Assembly: GCF_032144095.1 (NCBI RefSeq)
Contig: NZ_JAVSNJ010000001.1
Coordinates: 310,001-374,000, forward strand
DNA from: Sphaerochaeta sp032144095
GTDB lineage: Bacteria > Spirochaetota > Spirochaetia > Sphaerochaetales > Sphaerochaetaceae
Direction of reading: 5' to 3'
Length of the DNA: 64,000 bases
Shown here: piece after piece, positions 25,975 through 32,859 of the stretch
How positions within the stretch are numbered: the first letter of the stretch is position 1
How the letters are laid out: each line of letters starts with the position of its first letter
The notes under the pieces: model-generated
What the model was told of the DNA's origin: nothing
Seen by the model: the letters and a program-made list of their open reading frames with translations, nothing else
Database searches by the model: none
Translations under genes and position numbers: made by a program

Positions 25975-26486
25975 AAGACCGACTTCCGTTACAAATAATA
26001 CTACGGGCCATTGGGCTTGCGCTTACCGCCGTCGGGGTGGTACTCATTATGTATTTCTCATTCATACCAGGGGAGCAGTACCCCCATATCTCATGGATTC
26101 CCTTTGCAGACAAGGGCGACCATATGGCAGCCTATGCCTTCCTTGGGTTTTCCCTTTTCATTGCCACCATCCAGATCCCAGGGTCGGGCAAGACCGTCCG
26201 TGAGAACAGGAAACCCCATTCTACCTTGCATCTCACCTCCTGGGCCGGTTCTTCGATCATCCTGACATTGGTATTGGGGACCCTGTTCGGCCTGTCTATT
26301 GAACTGCTCCAGCCGTTTTTTGGCCGTAGCCGCGAGTGGATGGACCTGGCCAGCGATTGCATGGGCCTGGTGGTCGGTACCGCCCTGGCCCTGGCTTTGC
26401 TTAACCTGGTTGGAAGCTACTTTGCTACCCGACCTTGGCTCTATGATCCCAATTGGAAGGTGGAAGACCATGAGACTCTCAACTAA
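25971..26486 (+). CDS. VanZ-family membrane protein
   Basis: The start at ATG 25971 makes an ATGA overlap with the radical SAM gene. The 171-residue product has four hydrophobic helices (about 13-31, 55-72, 95-113, 125-145) and the VanZ pattern: FSFIPG after helix 1, DKGDHMAAYAFLGF, LSIELLQPFFGRSREWMDLASDCMGLVVGT. VanZ proteins are small integral membrane proteins of uncertain role, sometimes tied to glycopeptide resistance. Its end overlaps the fumarase alpha gene by 17 bases. Confidence 0.88.
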   Translation: MKDRLPLQIILRAIGLALTAVGVVLIMYFSFIPGEQYPHISWIPFADKGDHMAAYAFLGFSLFIATIQIPGSGKTVRENRKPHSTLHLTSWAGSSIILTLVLGTLFGLSIELLQPFFGRSREWMDLASDCMGLVVGTALALALLNLVGSYFATRPWLYDPNWKVEDHETLN

Positions 26487-27333
26487 GATTAGTGAGGCAT
26501 TGCAGGAGGCGGCAGTACGTCTCTCACCGGATGTGCTTTGGTGTATTCAGCAGGGTAGGCAACAGCAGTCCAACGAGGCTGGTGATGTTGCATCGAGGGC
26601 GAGCCTCTCGGTCTTCGATACCATCCTGCAGAACCTGGAGATTGCAGACAGGACGGGGTTGCCGATGTGCCAGGATACCGGCATGTTTGCCGTCTTTGTC
26701 GATCTTGGACGTGATTGCCCCCTGAAACTGGCCCAGATCGAGAAAGCCATCAACGAGGGGTGCCTGGATGCGGTGCAAAAGGCCCATTACCGGCGTTCGG
26801 TGGTGACCGACCCTGTATTCGAACGAAAGAATACCCAGAACAACCTTCCTCCCGTCATAACCTGGACCCTTGTCGATGGCCCCTCTCTCTCCATCAGGAT
26901 CCTGCTCAAGGGCTTTGGCAGTGAGAACTGCAGCTCGGTGAGGATGCTCAACCCCACCGGGGGAGAGAAGGCCGTCATCGATGCCGTGTGTGATATCGTC
27001 CGTCTTGCCGGTGGCAAACCGTGTCCCCCGATCTTCATCGGGGTAGGCCTTGGTGGGACGATGGACCGCGCTGCCTCCCTGAGCAAGCGTGCCCTGCTGA
27101 GGGATGCCCGTACCGAACATGCCGAACCCGCCTATGCGAAGCTGGAAAGGGATATCCTCTCCTGTGTCCAGGCCCTCGGTATTGGGGCAGGAGGCTTTGG
27201 CGGCAGTGTGACTGCCCTCCATGTAGCCATTGAGCAGGAGCCTACCCATATTGCGGCCATGCCGCTCGCTGTTTCCATCAACTGTTGGGCTGACAGGAAG
27301 GCTGAGATTGTCTGGGAGGGTGAGGATGCGTAA
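26470..27333 (+). CDS. Fumarate hydratase class I, alpha subunit
   Basis: This is the catalytic 4Fe-4S part of a two-subunit class I hydro-lyase that interconverts fumarate and malate. The start at ATG 26470 gives 287 residues, the usual length for separate alpha subunits. Motifs include GLPMCQDTGMFAVFVD (first cluster Cys), RKNTQNNLPPV, GSENCSSVRMLNP and GVGLGGTMDRAA; further Cys residues for the cluster are in IVRLAGGKPCPPIF. L-tartrate dehydratase is the close alternative, since the subunits are homologous and the substrate cannot be told from motifs alone. The gene overlaps the beta subunit gene by eight bases. Confidence 0.9.
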   Translation: MRLSTKISEALQEAAVRLSPDVLWCIQQGRQQQSNEAGDVASRASLSVFDTILQNLEIADRTGLPMCQDTGMFAVFVDLGRDCPLKLAQIEKAINEGCLDAVQKAHYRRSVVTDPVFERKNTQNNLPPVITWTLVDGPSLSIRILLKGFGSENCSSVRMLNPTGGEKAVIDAVCDIVRLAGGKPCPPIFIGVGLGGTMDRAASLSKRALLRDARTEHAEPAYAKLERDILSCVQALGIGAGGFGGSVTALHVAIEQEPTHIAAMPLAVSINCWADRKAEIVWEGEDA

Positions 27334-27850
27334 GATACAGTTGCCGATCGCCGAGAGCGATCTTCTCTCGCTGGCGGCCTTCGACCAGGTCCTGCTCAGC
27401 GGAAAGCTCTATGTAGGGAGGGACCAGGTCCACAGCAGGCTGTTCAACCTCCTGGAAACAGAGCAGCCCCTGCCCCTCGACCTAGAAGGCCAGGCCATCT
27501 ACTACATGGGCCCGTCACCGGCACCCGAGGGCTTTCCCCTCGGCTCGTGTGGTCCCACAACCAGTGCCAGGATGGACCCTTTTACCCCCCGCCTGTTGGA
27601 TGAGGGGCTGAAGGTGATGGTAGGCAAAGGCCCTCGCAGCGAGGCCGTGCTCTCCGCCATCGTGAGAAACAAAGCCCTCTATCTCCAGGCATATGGTGGC
27701 TGTGGAGCCCTCTATGCCTCAACGGTGAAGAGCGTTCAGACCATAGCATTTGCAGAGCTTGGCCCTGAAGCCCTTTTGCTCCTGGATGTGGAGGATTTTC
27801 CTGTCATTGTGGCAATTGATGCTACTGGTAGGAGCGTATTCTCCCGTTGA
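27326..27850 (+). CDS. Fumarate hydratase class I, beta subunit
   Basis: The product has 174 residues and matches the C-terminal domain of class I fumarases: PIAESDLLSLAAFDQVLLSGKLYVGRD, YYMGPSPAPEGFPLGSCGPTTSARMD, and GKGPRSEAV. Together with the alpha subunit it completes the active site. The start ATG at 27326 follows a GGGAGGGTGAGG tract and overlaps the alpha gene. About 200 bases without a gene follow; I see no terminator there. Confidence 0.9.
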   Translation: MRKIQLPIAESDLLSLAAFDQVLLSGKLYVGRDQVHSRLFNLLETEQPLPLDLEGQAIYYMGPSPAPEGFPLGSCGPTTSARMDPFTPRLLDEGLKVMVGKGPRSEAVLSAIVRNKALYLQAYGGCGALYASTVKSVQTIAFAELGPEALLLLDVEDFPVIVAIDATGRSVFSR

Positions 27851-28052
27851 GGCGATGAAATTGCGCTTTGGGTGGGAAAAAGAAATCTTTTGCTGGACGT
27901 TTCGCACTATCTGCGCTACAGTTTTCTGTATGCAAGCCTCCATGCGGTGGTTGTTGTCATCTCGGGGTGACTGACAGCACTATCCGCAATAGTACACAGG
28001 TGCCACTAGTGGTGTGTCTGGAGGCAAAACCCCTGCAACGGAAGGACATACC

Positions 28053-28838
28053 GTGAAGAAATTTTTTTTTGCTTGCATTTCGTCCTGCATCGTGTCGCTT
28101 CTTTTTCTCAGCTGTAATGGACAGAAAGTAGTCCCGCCCGTGTTGGTTACCCCGGTTGCCCAGAATACCAAGGCTGAGATAGTGCTCACCGATTCCATCA
28201 AGGACAAACCCAAACCCTCTACGCTTGATCAGCGATTTAGCTATACCTACGGGTATATGCTCTACTCCTCCATGATTCAGCAGGGCTTCGATTTCCTCGA
28301 CAGCGAGTATTTTGCAAAGGGAGCTGTCGATGCCCAGAAGGGGTCCGGCTTCTTCAGCCAGGACGAGATGTCCAGGACCCTTTCCGAGGTGCAGAGCAGG
28401 ATGCTGGAGATCGCCCAGACTGAGCAGAACCTCCTGGCCAGTGAAAACCTGAAGAAGGCTGAATCATTCCTTGCCCTCAACAAGGACCAGAAAGGGGTCA
28501 AGGTCACCGACTCGGGCCTCCAGTATAAGGTCCTCACCGAAGGTGAAGGTGCAAAGCCTACCGAGGAGTCCATGGTCGAGGTCGACTACAGCATGCTGCT
28601 GCTCAGCGGCAGGGTGGTAGACTCCTCCTATGAGCGAGGCCACTCCTCCAGCTTCCAGCTGAAGGCCATCATGGTCCCCGGTTTCATAGAGGGTGTGAAG
28701 CTGATGAGTGAAGGTTCCAAGTATCAGTTCTGGATACATCCCAAGCTGGGATACGGCAAGGAAGGCACCCAGAACATTGAACCCAACATGTTGTTGGTTG
28801 TGCAGGTGGAACTCAAGAAGGTGGAGACCCCTCAGTAA
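28053..28838 (+). CDS. FKBP-type peptidyl-prolyl isomerase lipoprotein
   Basis: The start is the GTG at 28053, with GGAAGGA six bases upstream; longer in-frame versions have no signal. The 261-residue product has a lipoprotein signal with LFLSC at about residues 16-20, a helical dimerisation region (about 60-150) as in FkpA/Mip, and an FKBP domain (about 155-255: KVTDSGLQYKVLTEGEGAKP, VEVDYSMLL, GFIEGVKLMSEGSKYQFWI, LGYGKEG). It should act as a periplasmic folding helper. A run of nine T (28062-28070) lies in the signal-peptide codons. Its 3' end overlaps the convergent phosphatase gene by seven bases. Confidence 0.92.
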   Translation: MKKFFFACISSCIVSLLFLSCNGQKVVPPVLVTPVAQNTKAEIVLTDSIKDKPKPSTLDQRFSYTYGYMLYSSMIQQGFDFLDSEYFAKGAVDAQKGSGFFSQDEMSRTLSEVQSRMLEIAQTEQNLLASENLKKAESFLALNKDQKGVKVTDSGLQYKVLTEGEGAKPTEESMVEVDYSMLLLSGRVVDSSYERGHSSSFQLKAIMVPGFIEGVKLMSEGSKYQFWIHPKLGYGKEGTQNIEPNMLLVVQVELKKVETPQ

Positions 28839-29527
28839 AGTCCAGGCAAAAGGGTAAGCATCTCAGGGAGGCTGTGCATCTCATAGGTAGGGGTGACCGA
28901 GGCCGTGTTTGGCATGTTTGCCATATTGATCCAGAGGGTGTCGAGCCCGTAGGCCTCTCCTCCCTTGATGTCGCTGGAGAGGCTGTCGCCGATCATGAGG
29001 CACTCATGCTTTTTTCCCTCCAGGCCAGTCTTGCTGAACATGGTGGTGAAGAACATCTGATCCGGCTTTTGGGACCCCACCTCCTCGCTGATGAAGATGT
29101 CCTTGAAGTAGCCAGATGTCTTTGACTGCTCGATCCTTCCCCTCTGTACTTCAGCTATGCCGTTGGATGCCAGATAGAGGGTATAGCCCCGCTTGAGAAG
29201 CGCTGTTAGCAGGGGAATGCTCTCCTTGTAGAGGATTCCCTGTTGGGATAGGTAGGATTGGTAGGTATGGCTGGCGACTCTTGCATCGAGGCTGAGTCCT
29301 ACTGCAGAGAAGAAATCCTCAAAACGCTTGGTCTTGAGCCGCTCTTGGGTCAGCTGGGCCTTCTCGAATGCCTTCCAACACGATTCATTGCACGCCTTGT
29401 ACTGCTGCAGCTGCTCTTCGGTTGCCGTGAAACCGAGGTGTCCTGCCATCTGGTAAAAGGCACGAGTTTCTGCCTCATTGAAGTCGAAAAGGGTTCCGTC
29501 AGCATCAAAGAATAGATATCGGTACAT
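28832..29527 (-). CDS. HAD-family phosphatase of the YjjG type
   Basis: The start at 29527 has AGGAG six bases upstream. The 231-residue product has the HAD motifs FFDADGTLFDF (nucleophile Asp), LYLASNGIAE (motif II), SQKPDQMFF (Lys) and LMIGDSLSSDIKGGEAYGLDTLWI (motif III). The helical cap (about 20-95) and the sequence around VGLSLDARV match the YjjG/TIGR02254 group, which dephosphorylates nucleoside monophosphates, including modified pyrimidines. The substrate is inferred from the family only. Confidence 0.88.
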   Translation of the reverse strand: MYRYLFFDADGTLFDFNEAETRAFYQMAGHLGFTATEEQLQQYKACNESCWKAFEKAQLTQERLKTKRFEDFFSAVGLSLDARVASHTYQSYLSQQGILYKESIPLLTALLKRGYTLYLASNGIAEVQRGRIEQSKTSGYFKDIFISEEVGSQKPDQMFFTTMFSKTGLEGKKHECLMIGDSLSSDIKGGEAYGLDTLWINMANMPNTASVTPTYEMHSLPEMLTLLPGLY

Positions 29528-29550
29528 TGTGGCTCCTACAGCTTTACTTG

Positions 29551-29573
29551 CTATGGTACACCTTGTACCATAG
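29551..29573. promoter_or_regulatory. Perfect inverted repeat between two divergent genes
   Basis: The arm CTATGGTACA (29551-29560) is exactly mirrored at 29564-29573 around a 3-base centre, CCT. It lies 24 bases before the yjjG-type gene and 46 before the DUF308 gene. Its size and place suggest an operator for a dimeric regulator; a hairpin in an mRNA leader is the alternative. Confidence 0.5.
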
Positions 29574-29619
29574 AGAAAAATGGGGTATGTGTACATATTA
29601 TACGCAAGGAAGGTAGTTC

Positions 29620-30237
29620 ATGGCAGACACGTTTATGAAAAGACATCTGAATACAACGGTGGTCCTCGCCGCAATTCTGGCGATCCTTGGCATCTACATG
29701 ATGTTCCAGGGAGACTCTTTTGCCAAGGCGTTTGTCGCCTTGCTTGGCCTTGGAATGGTGGGAACCGGCATCAACTCCTTTGTTTCGATGGGCGTATACG
29801 CCGTAGGGCCCAAAAGCAAGAGAGCCCTGCTCATCAAGGGCCTGGTCAACATCGGGGTCGGAATCCTGGTTGTCGTCCTCTCCCTTTCTACCAAGAATTT
29901 CAGCACCCACCTATTGCTCTACATCCTGGCAGCACAGCTGGTGGTCTCTGCCATCATCTCGCTCTTGCAGGCTTTCCTTTTGCGCAAGGGCAACATCAGT
30001 GTCTCCCCATTCCTCTCTGAGGCGCTCTTCTCCCTGCTGCTTGCCGCCCTGTTCTTTGCATTCCCCACCCAGATCGGAAGCCTCCTTCTGAAGCTGGTAG
30101 GGGTGGTGCTCCTGGCCTCTGGCCTTGCAATGTTCTTCTGGTCGGTAAGGATCCGCAAGCTCAGCAAGCAGTTCTCTACCATTGAGGGCCACATGGAGGT
30201 CATAGGCGAGCCAGGTTCGGGAGAGGACAGGTCCTGA
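29620..30237 (+). CDS. DUF308/HdeD-like membrane protein
   Basis: The product has 205 residues with six hydrophobic helices, beginning near TTVVLAAILAILGIYMMF, arranged as three similar hairpins, which is the pattern of HdeD-type DUF308 proteins. A charged C-terminal tail of about 30 residues follows. AAGGAAGG lies before the ATG. HdeD is linked to acid resistance in E. coli, but the function elsewhere is unknown. The stop codon TGA directly abuts the stop of the convergent lipoprotein gene in the palindrome CCTGATCAGG. Confidence 0.8.
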   Translation: MADTFMKRHLNTTVVLAAILAILGIYMMFQGDSFAKAFVALLGLGMVGTGINSFVSMGVYAVGPKSKRALLIKGLVNIGVGILVVVLSLSTKNFSTHLLLYILAAQLVVSAIISLLQAFLLRKGNISVSPFLSEALFSLLLAALFFAFPTQIGSLLLKLVGVVLLASGLAMFFWSVRIRKLSKQFSTIEGHMEVIGEPGSGEDRS

Positions 30238-31899
30238 TCAGGGGATGAGGTAGGTTGCCACGATGCCAAACCTGGAGTAACCCTTACTGTCAGGGGCAGA
30301 CTCGCCACCTATGGTGAGCAGTGTTGATTCCAGGGGAAGTATCTTTCTGCTGAAGAGGAAGTCTACCCGCTCCTGCCACTGGGGTGTGAGCAGGGTGTTG
30401 CCTGCACTGGTCGCTTCATTGAAGTGGGTAAGCCTGTAGGTATCGAAGAATCCTTCGCTTTCCAGACGTTCGCTTAGGGGCCAGAGGTAGTCCACCTGCC
30501 GATAGGCGACAGGGCTGAAGGTATTCCAATCCCGGTAGGAAGGTTCATAGAGGGATGCTCCCAAGAGGGTAGGCGTTGTCAACGATCCCTCTGCCAAGAG
30601 TTTTTCCACCTGTGCCAACCTCTGTTTTTCGAGGCTTTTCTGGGTGTTTTTCCAATCCCCCCCACGTAGGACCTGCTCTACCACCTGGTATTCGGGAAGG
30701 TTTGCCAACGCCAGGCGGACCGTCTTCTTCTCCTGGTATTGTATCTCCATGCCACCGTCGCTGACCTCTAGGATCGGGAAGCTGGTGATGATGGCCCCAC
30801 TGCTGAAGAGTGCGGCATTGCTGCGCATCTCCCTGACCAAGGCTATGACATTCTCCATGTGCCCGGTAACGAAGATGACCGGTGCGTTGAGGTCGCTGAT
30901 GCTCTGGTGCACCTCCTTGACTGTGTTGGCATTCGTCCAAGGCAGGTCGGAGAGAGGGATCATCAGGGCAAGGAGCTTCTCTCCCTCCTTGGCGAGTGAG
31001 GCATTCATGTCAGTGGTATAGAGCCTAGGGAAGGTAATCTTGTCCAGAGGGGGGATTTTCATCTGCTCCTGCTCGGCGGCAAGGCGTCTGGCCTCCTCCT
31101 CGGCCGCCATGTGCTGCTGTTCGGCCTCCTTGGCCTTCAGTGCTGCCTGTTTCTCGCTCTCCAGCCGTTTAGCCTCTGCACTTCGTTGCTGTTCAAGCTT
31201 TACCTTCTCCTCAATGGTGAGGGTCTTCTCTTCCAGCTGTGCCTTCAGCAGGCGGTTTTCGGCTTGGAGCTCGTCGCGCTGGTTGCTCAGATCCAGCCAG
31301 GCGTGTGCATTTTCTGCATCCTGTTGTGCTTGCATCTCTTGCTGTTCCTGTTCCAGCTTTTTCCTCTCGGCCTGCTGTTGTAGCTGCTGAGCTTCCTGTT
31401 CCTCAATGAGGTTCTGTAGTTCTGCTATCTGATAGGAGAGCAGGGCGTTCTGTTGCTCGAGGGCCTGGATGCGCTCGTTGCCCTCATTTTGTGCCTGTTC
31501 GCTCTCCTTGGCCAAGGTTTCCTTTTCCAGGGTGAGGGCTGTAAGGGTCACCGTGAGCTGTTCGCTCTTCTTCCTGGCTTCTGCCAGCTGGTTTTCCAGG
31601 TCGGTGATGGTTGCCTGTAGCTTCACCTCCCCTGCACTCAGGGTCGAGAGTTTCTGCTCCAGTTGTTTTTGTAGTTGGGATGCTAGTACCTCTTGCTGCT
31701 GTTGTTCCTTTTCCCTGGCCTCTGCCTCCTCCTTGGCCTTTGCTTCCTGGAGGGTGGAGGGCTTGGTTATGGTCTTGCCATCAGTGATGGAGGCAAGGGG
31801 TTCTATGGCAGCGATGCCTTTGCTTGCCGTATAGCTCTGGCATCCCAGCAGCAAGAGGGGCAATAGGGTGCAAATGAGGAGTATGGTCCGTTTGTTCAT
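30238..31899 (-). CDS. Coiled-coil lipoprotein with a degenerate nuclease/phosphatase-like C-terminus
   Basis: The 553-residue protein has a lipobox LLLLGC at about residues 15-20, then a Glu/Gln/Lys/Ala-rich coiled coil from about 50 to 275. The C-terminal part (about 290-553) recalls the endonuclease/exonuclease/phosphatase fold: TLLGASLYEP in place of the GDFN loop, GFFDTYR, ERVDFLFSRKILP, and a final GYSRFGIVATYLIP in place of the SDH motif. If right, the catalytic residues are lost. It should be anchored in an outer or inner membrane with a long stalk. It is the last gene of an operon with the Cys-rich and HIT proteins. Confidence 0.7.
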   Translation of the reverse strand: MNKRTILLICTLLPLLLLGCQSYTASKGIAAIEPLASITDGKTITKPSTLQEAKAKEEAEAREKEQQQQEVLASQLQKQLEQKLSTLSAGEVKLQATITDLENQLAEARKKSEQLTVTLTALTLEKETLAKESEQAQNEGNERIQALEQQNALLSYQIAELQNLIEEQEAQQLQQQAERKKLEQEQQEMQAQQDAENAHAWLDLSNQRDELQAENRLLKAQLEEKTLTIEEKVKLEQQRSAEAKRLESEKQAALKAKEAEQQHMAAEEEARRLAAEQEQMKIPPLDKITFPRLYTTDMNASLAKEGEKLLALMIPLSDLPWTNANTVKEVHQSISDLNAPVIFVTGHMENVIALVREMRSNAALFSSGAIITSFPILEVSDGGMEIQYQEKKTVRLALANLPEYQVVEQVLRGGDWKNTQKSLEKQRLAQVEKLLAEGSLTTPTLLGASLYEPSYRDWNTFSPVAYRQVDYLWPLSERLESEGFFDTYRLTHFNEATSAGNTLLTPQWQERVDFLFSRKILPLESTLLTIGGESAPDSKGYSRFGIVATYLIP

Positions 31900-31910
31900 G
31901 GTAGTGTTCC

Positions 31911-32192
31911 TTAGTTGTTGAAGAAGGCTTCTGCCCGCCTCTTGGCTTCGGCGTGCTTTCTCATCTCTTCCTGGTCATCGTCGCCAAGCATGAAGAAATC
32001 ACAAAAGTTTGCCTCTTTTTTCTCTTCGATGAACTCATCAACCTCTTCAAGGCAGTCGTTGTATGCTCCAGGGCTATAGAACCTGCAGTTGAAACAGCTG
32101 TGCAGGGGCTTGTTGCAGGTGGGACAGAGGGTGGAGGTTCCTACCGTCATCAGGACATCTATTGCACTGTGGCAGTGGTGACATGCTTTCAT
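31911..32192 (-). CDS. Small Cys-rich, probably zinc-binding protein
   Basis: The product has 93 residues with Cys at 4, 7, 23, 26, 33, 36, 47 and 64, including three CxxC pairs, followed by an acidic helical tail (about 48-93). The spacing suggests a zinc ribbon or rubredoxin-like fold. The segment CFNCRFYSPGAYNDCLEE is distinctive; I recall similar small proteins in other spirochaetes but cannot name a family. It lies two bases after the HIT gene and 11 before the lipoprotein gene. Confidence 0.75.
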   Translation of the reverse strand: MKACHHCHSAIDVLMTVGTSTLCPTCNKPLHSCFNCRFYSPGAYNDCLEEVDEFIEEKKEANFCDFFMLGDDDQEEMRKHAEAKRRAEAFFNN

Positions 32193-32194
32193 GC

Positions 32195-32596
32195 TCAGAA
32201 CCCCAGCTTTTTGCCATAGGTGGCCATCTCGCCATCGGCATAGGTCTCTTTGGTGAAAGCGAATTTTTTCCCGTCATTGGTGAAGCGGGGTATGAGATGG
32301 ATATGTAGGTGAGGGACCTCTTGGCCGCTCGCTTCCCCGTTGTTGATGAGCAGGTTGGTACCTTCACAGCCCAAGGCTGTGCGCAGTTTGCTGTCGGCAA
32401 GCTTGGCGATGGCCATAAGATGGTCCAGGGTCGTCTGGGGACACTCGCTGAAGGTTGGGTAGGGTTCCCTGGAGATGACCAGCAGATGGCCCTTGTTGAC
32501 TGGGTTGATATCCAGGATGACCGTACAAAGGGCATCTTCATGCAACTTGATGGAGGGGATCTCCCCTTCTATGATTTTAGTGAAAATGGTTTTCAT
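32195..32596 (-). CDS. HIT-family nucleotide hydrolase
   Basis: The product has 133 residues when started at 32596, with GAGGTG upstream. The histidine triad is HLHIHLIPR, preceded by NNGEASGQEVP, as in the Hint branch (purine nucleoside phosphoramidase or Ap4A hydrolase). FTKIIEGEIPSIKLHED is the usual N-terminus. It is the first gene of a leftward operon divergent from fusA. Confidence 0.93.
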   Translation of the reverse strand: MKTIFTKIIEGEIPSIKLHEDALCTVILDINPVNKGHLLVISREPYPTFSECPQTTLDHLMAIAKLADSKLRTALGCEGTNLLINNGEASGQEVPHLHIHLIPRFTNDGKKFAFTKETYADGEMATYGKKLGF

Positions 32597-32612
32597 AGCA
32601 CACCTCAAGCCC

Positions 32613-32627
32613 ATTGTATCATACAAT
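32613..32627. promoter_or_regulatory. Inverted repeat upstream of the HIT gene
   Basis: ATTGTAT-C-ATACAAT is a perfect 7-bp inverted repeat with one central base, 17 bases before the HIT start. On the minus strand it contains TATGAT, so it could overlap a -10 box. The remaining 230 bases up to fusA hold no gene that I can support; they should contain the fusA promoter, whose boxes I cannot place with confidence (TATTAT at 32840-32845 is the best -10). Confidence 0.35.
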
Positions 32628-32859
32628 TATCGAGTCGGAAAAGGATTGTGTGGACAAAAGGGATTGCACAAAAACCATGATTGTAATATTATCCACAAGG
32701 TACGCTAGGCTGCTGGTATTTAGCGGGCTGAGTTTCTATCCCTTCCTCTTTGCAGCATATGGGTATACAAGAAACAACCGGCTCATTCAATACGGACAAT
32801 GTAAGTTGCAGAAAATACTGCAGCATCGCTTTTATTCTATATTATAGAGGTTTAATAGT

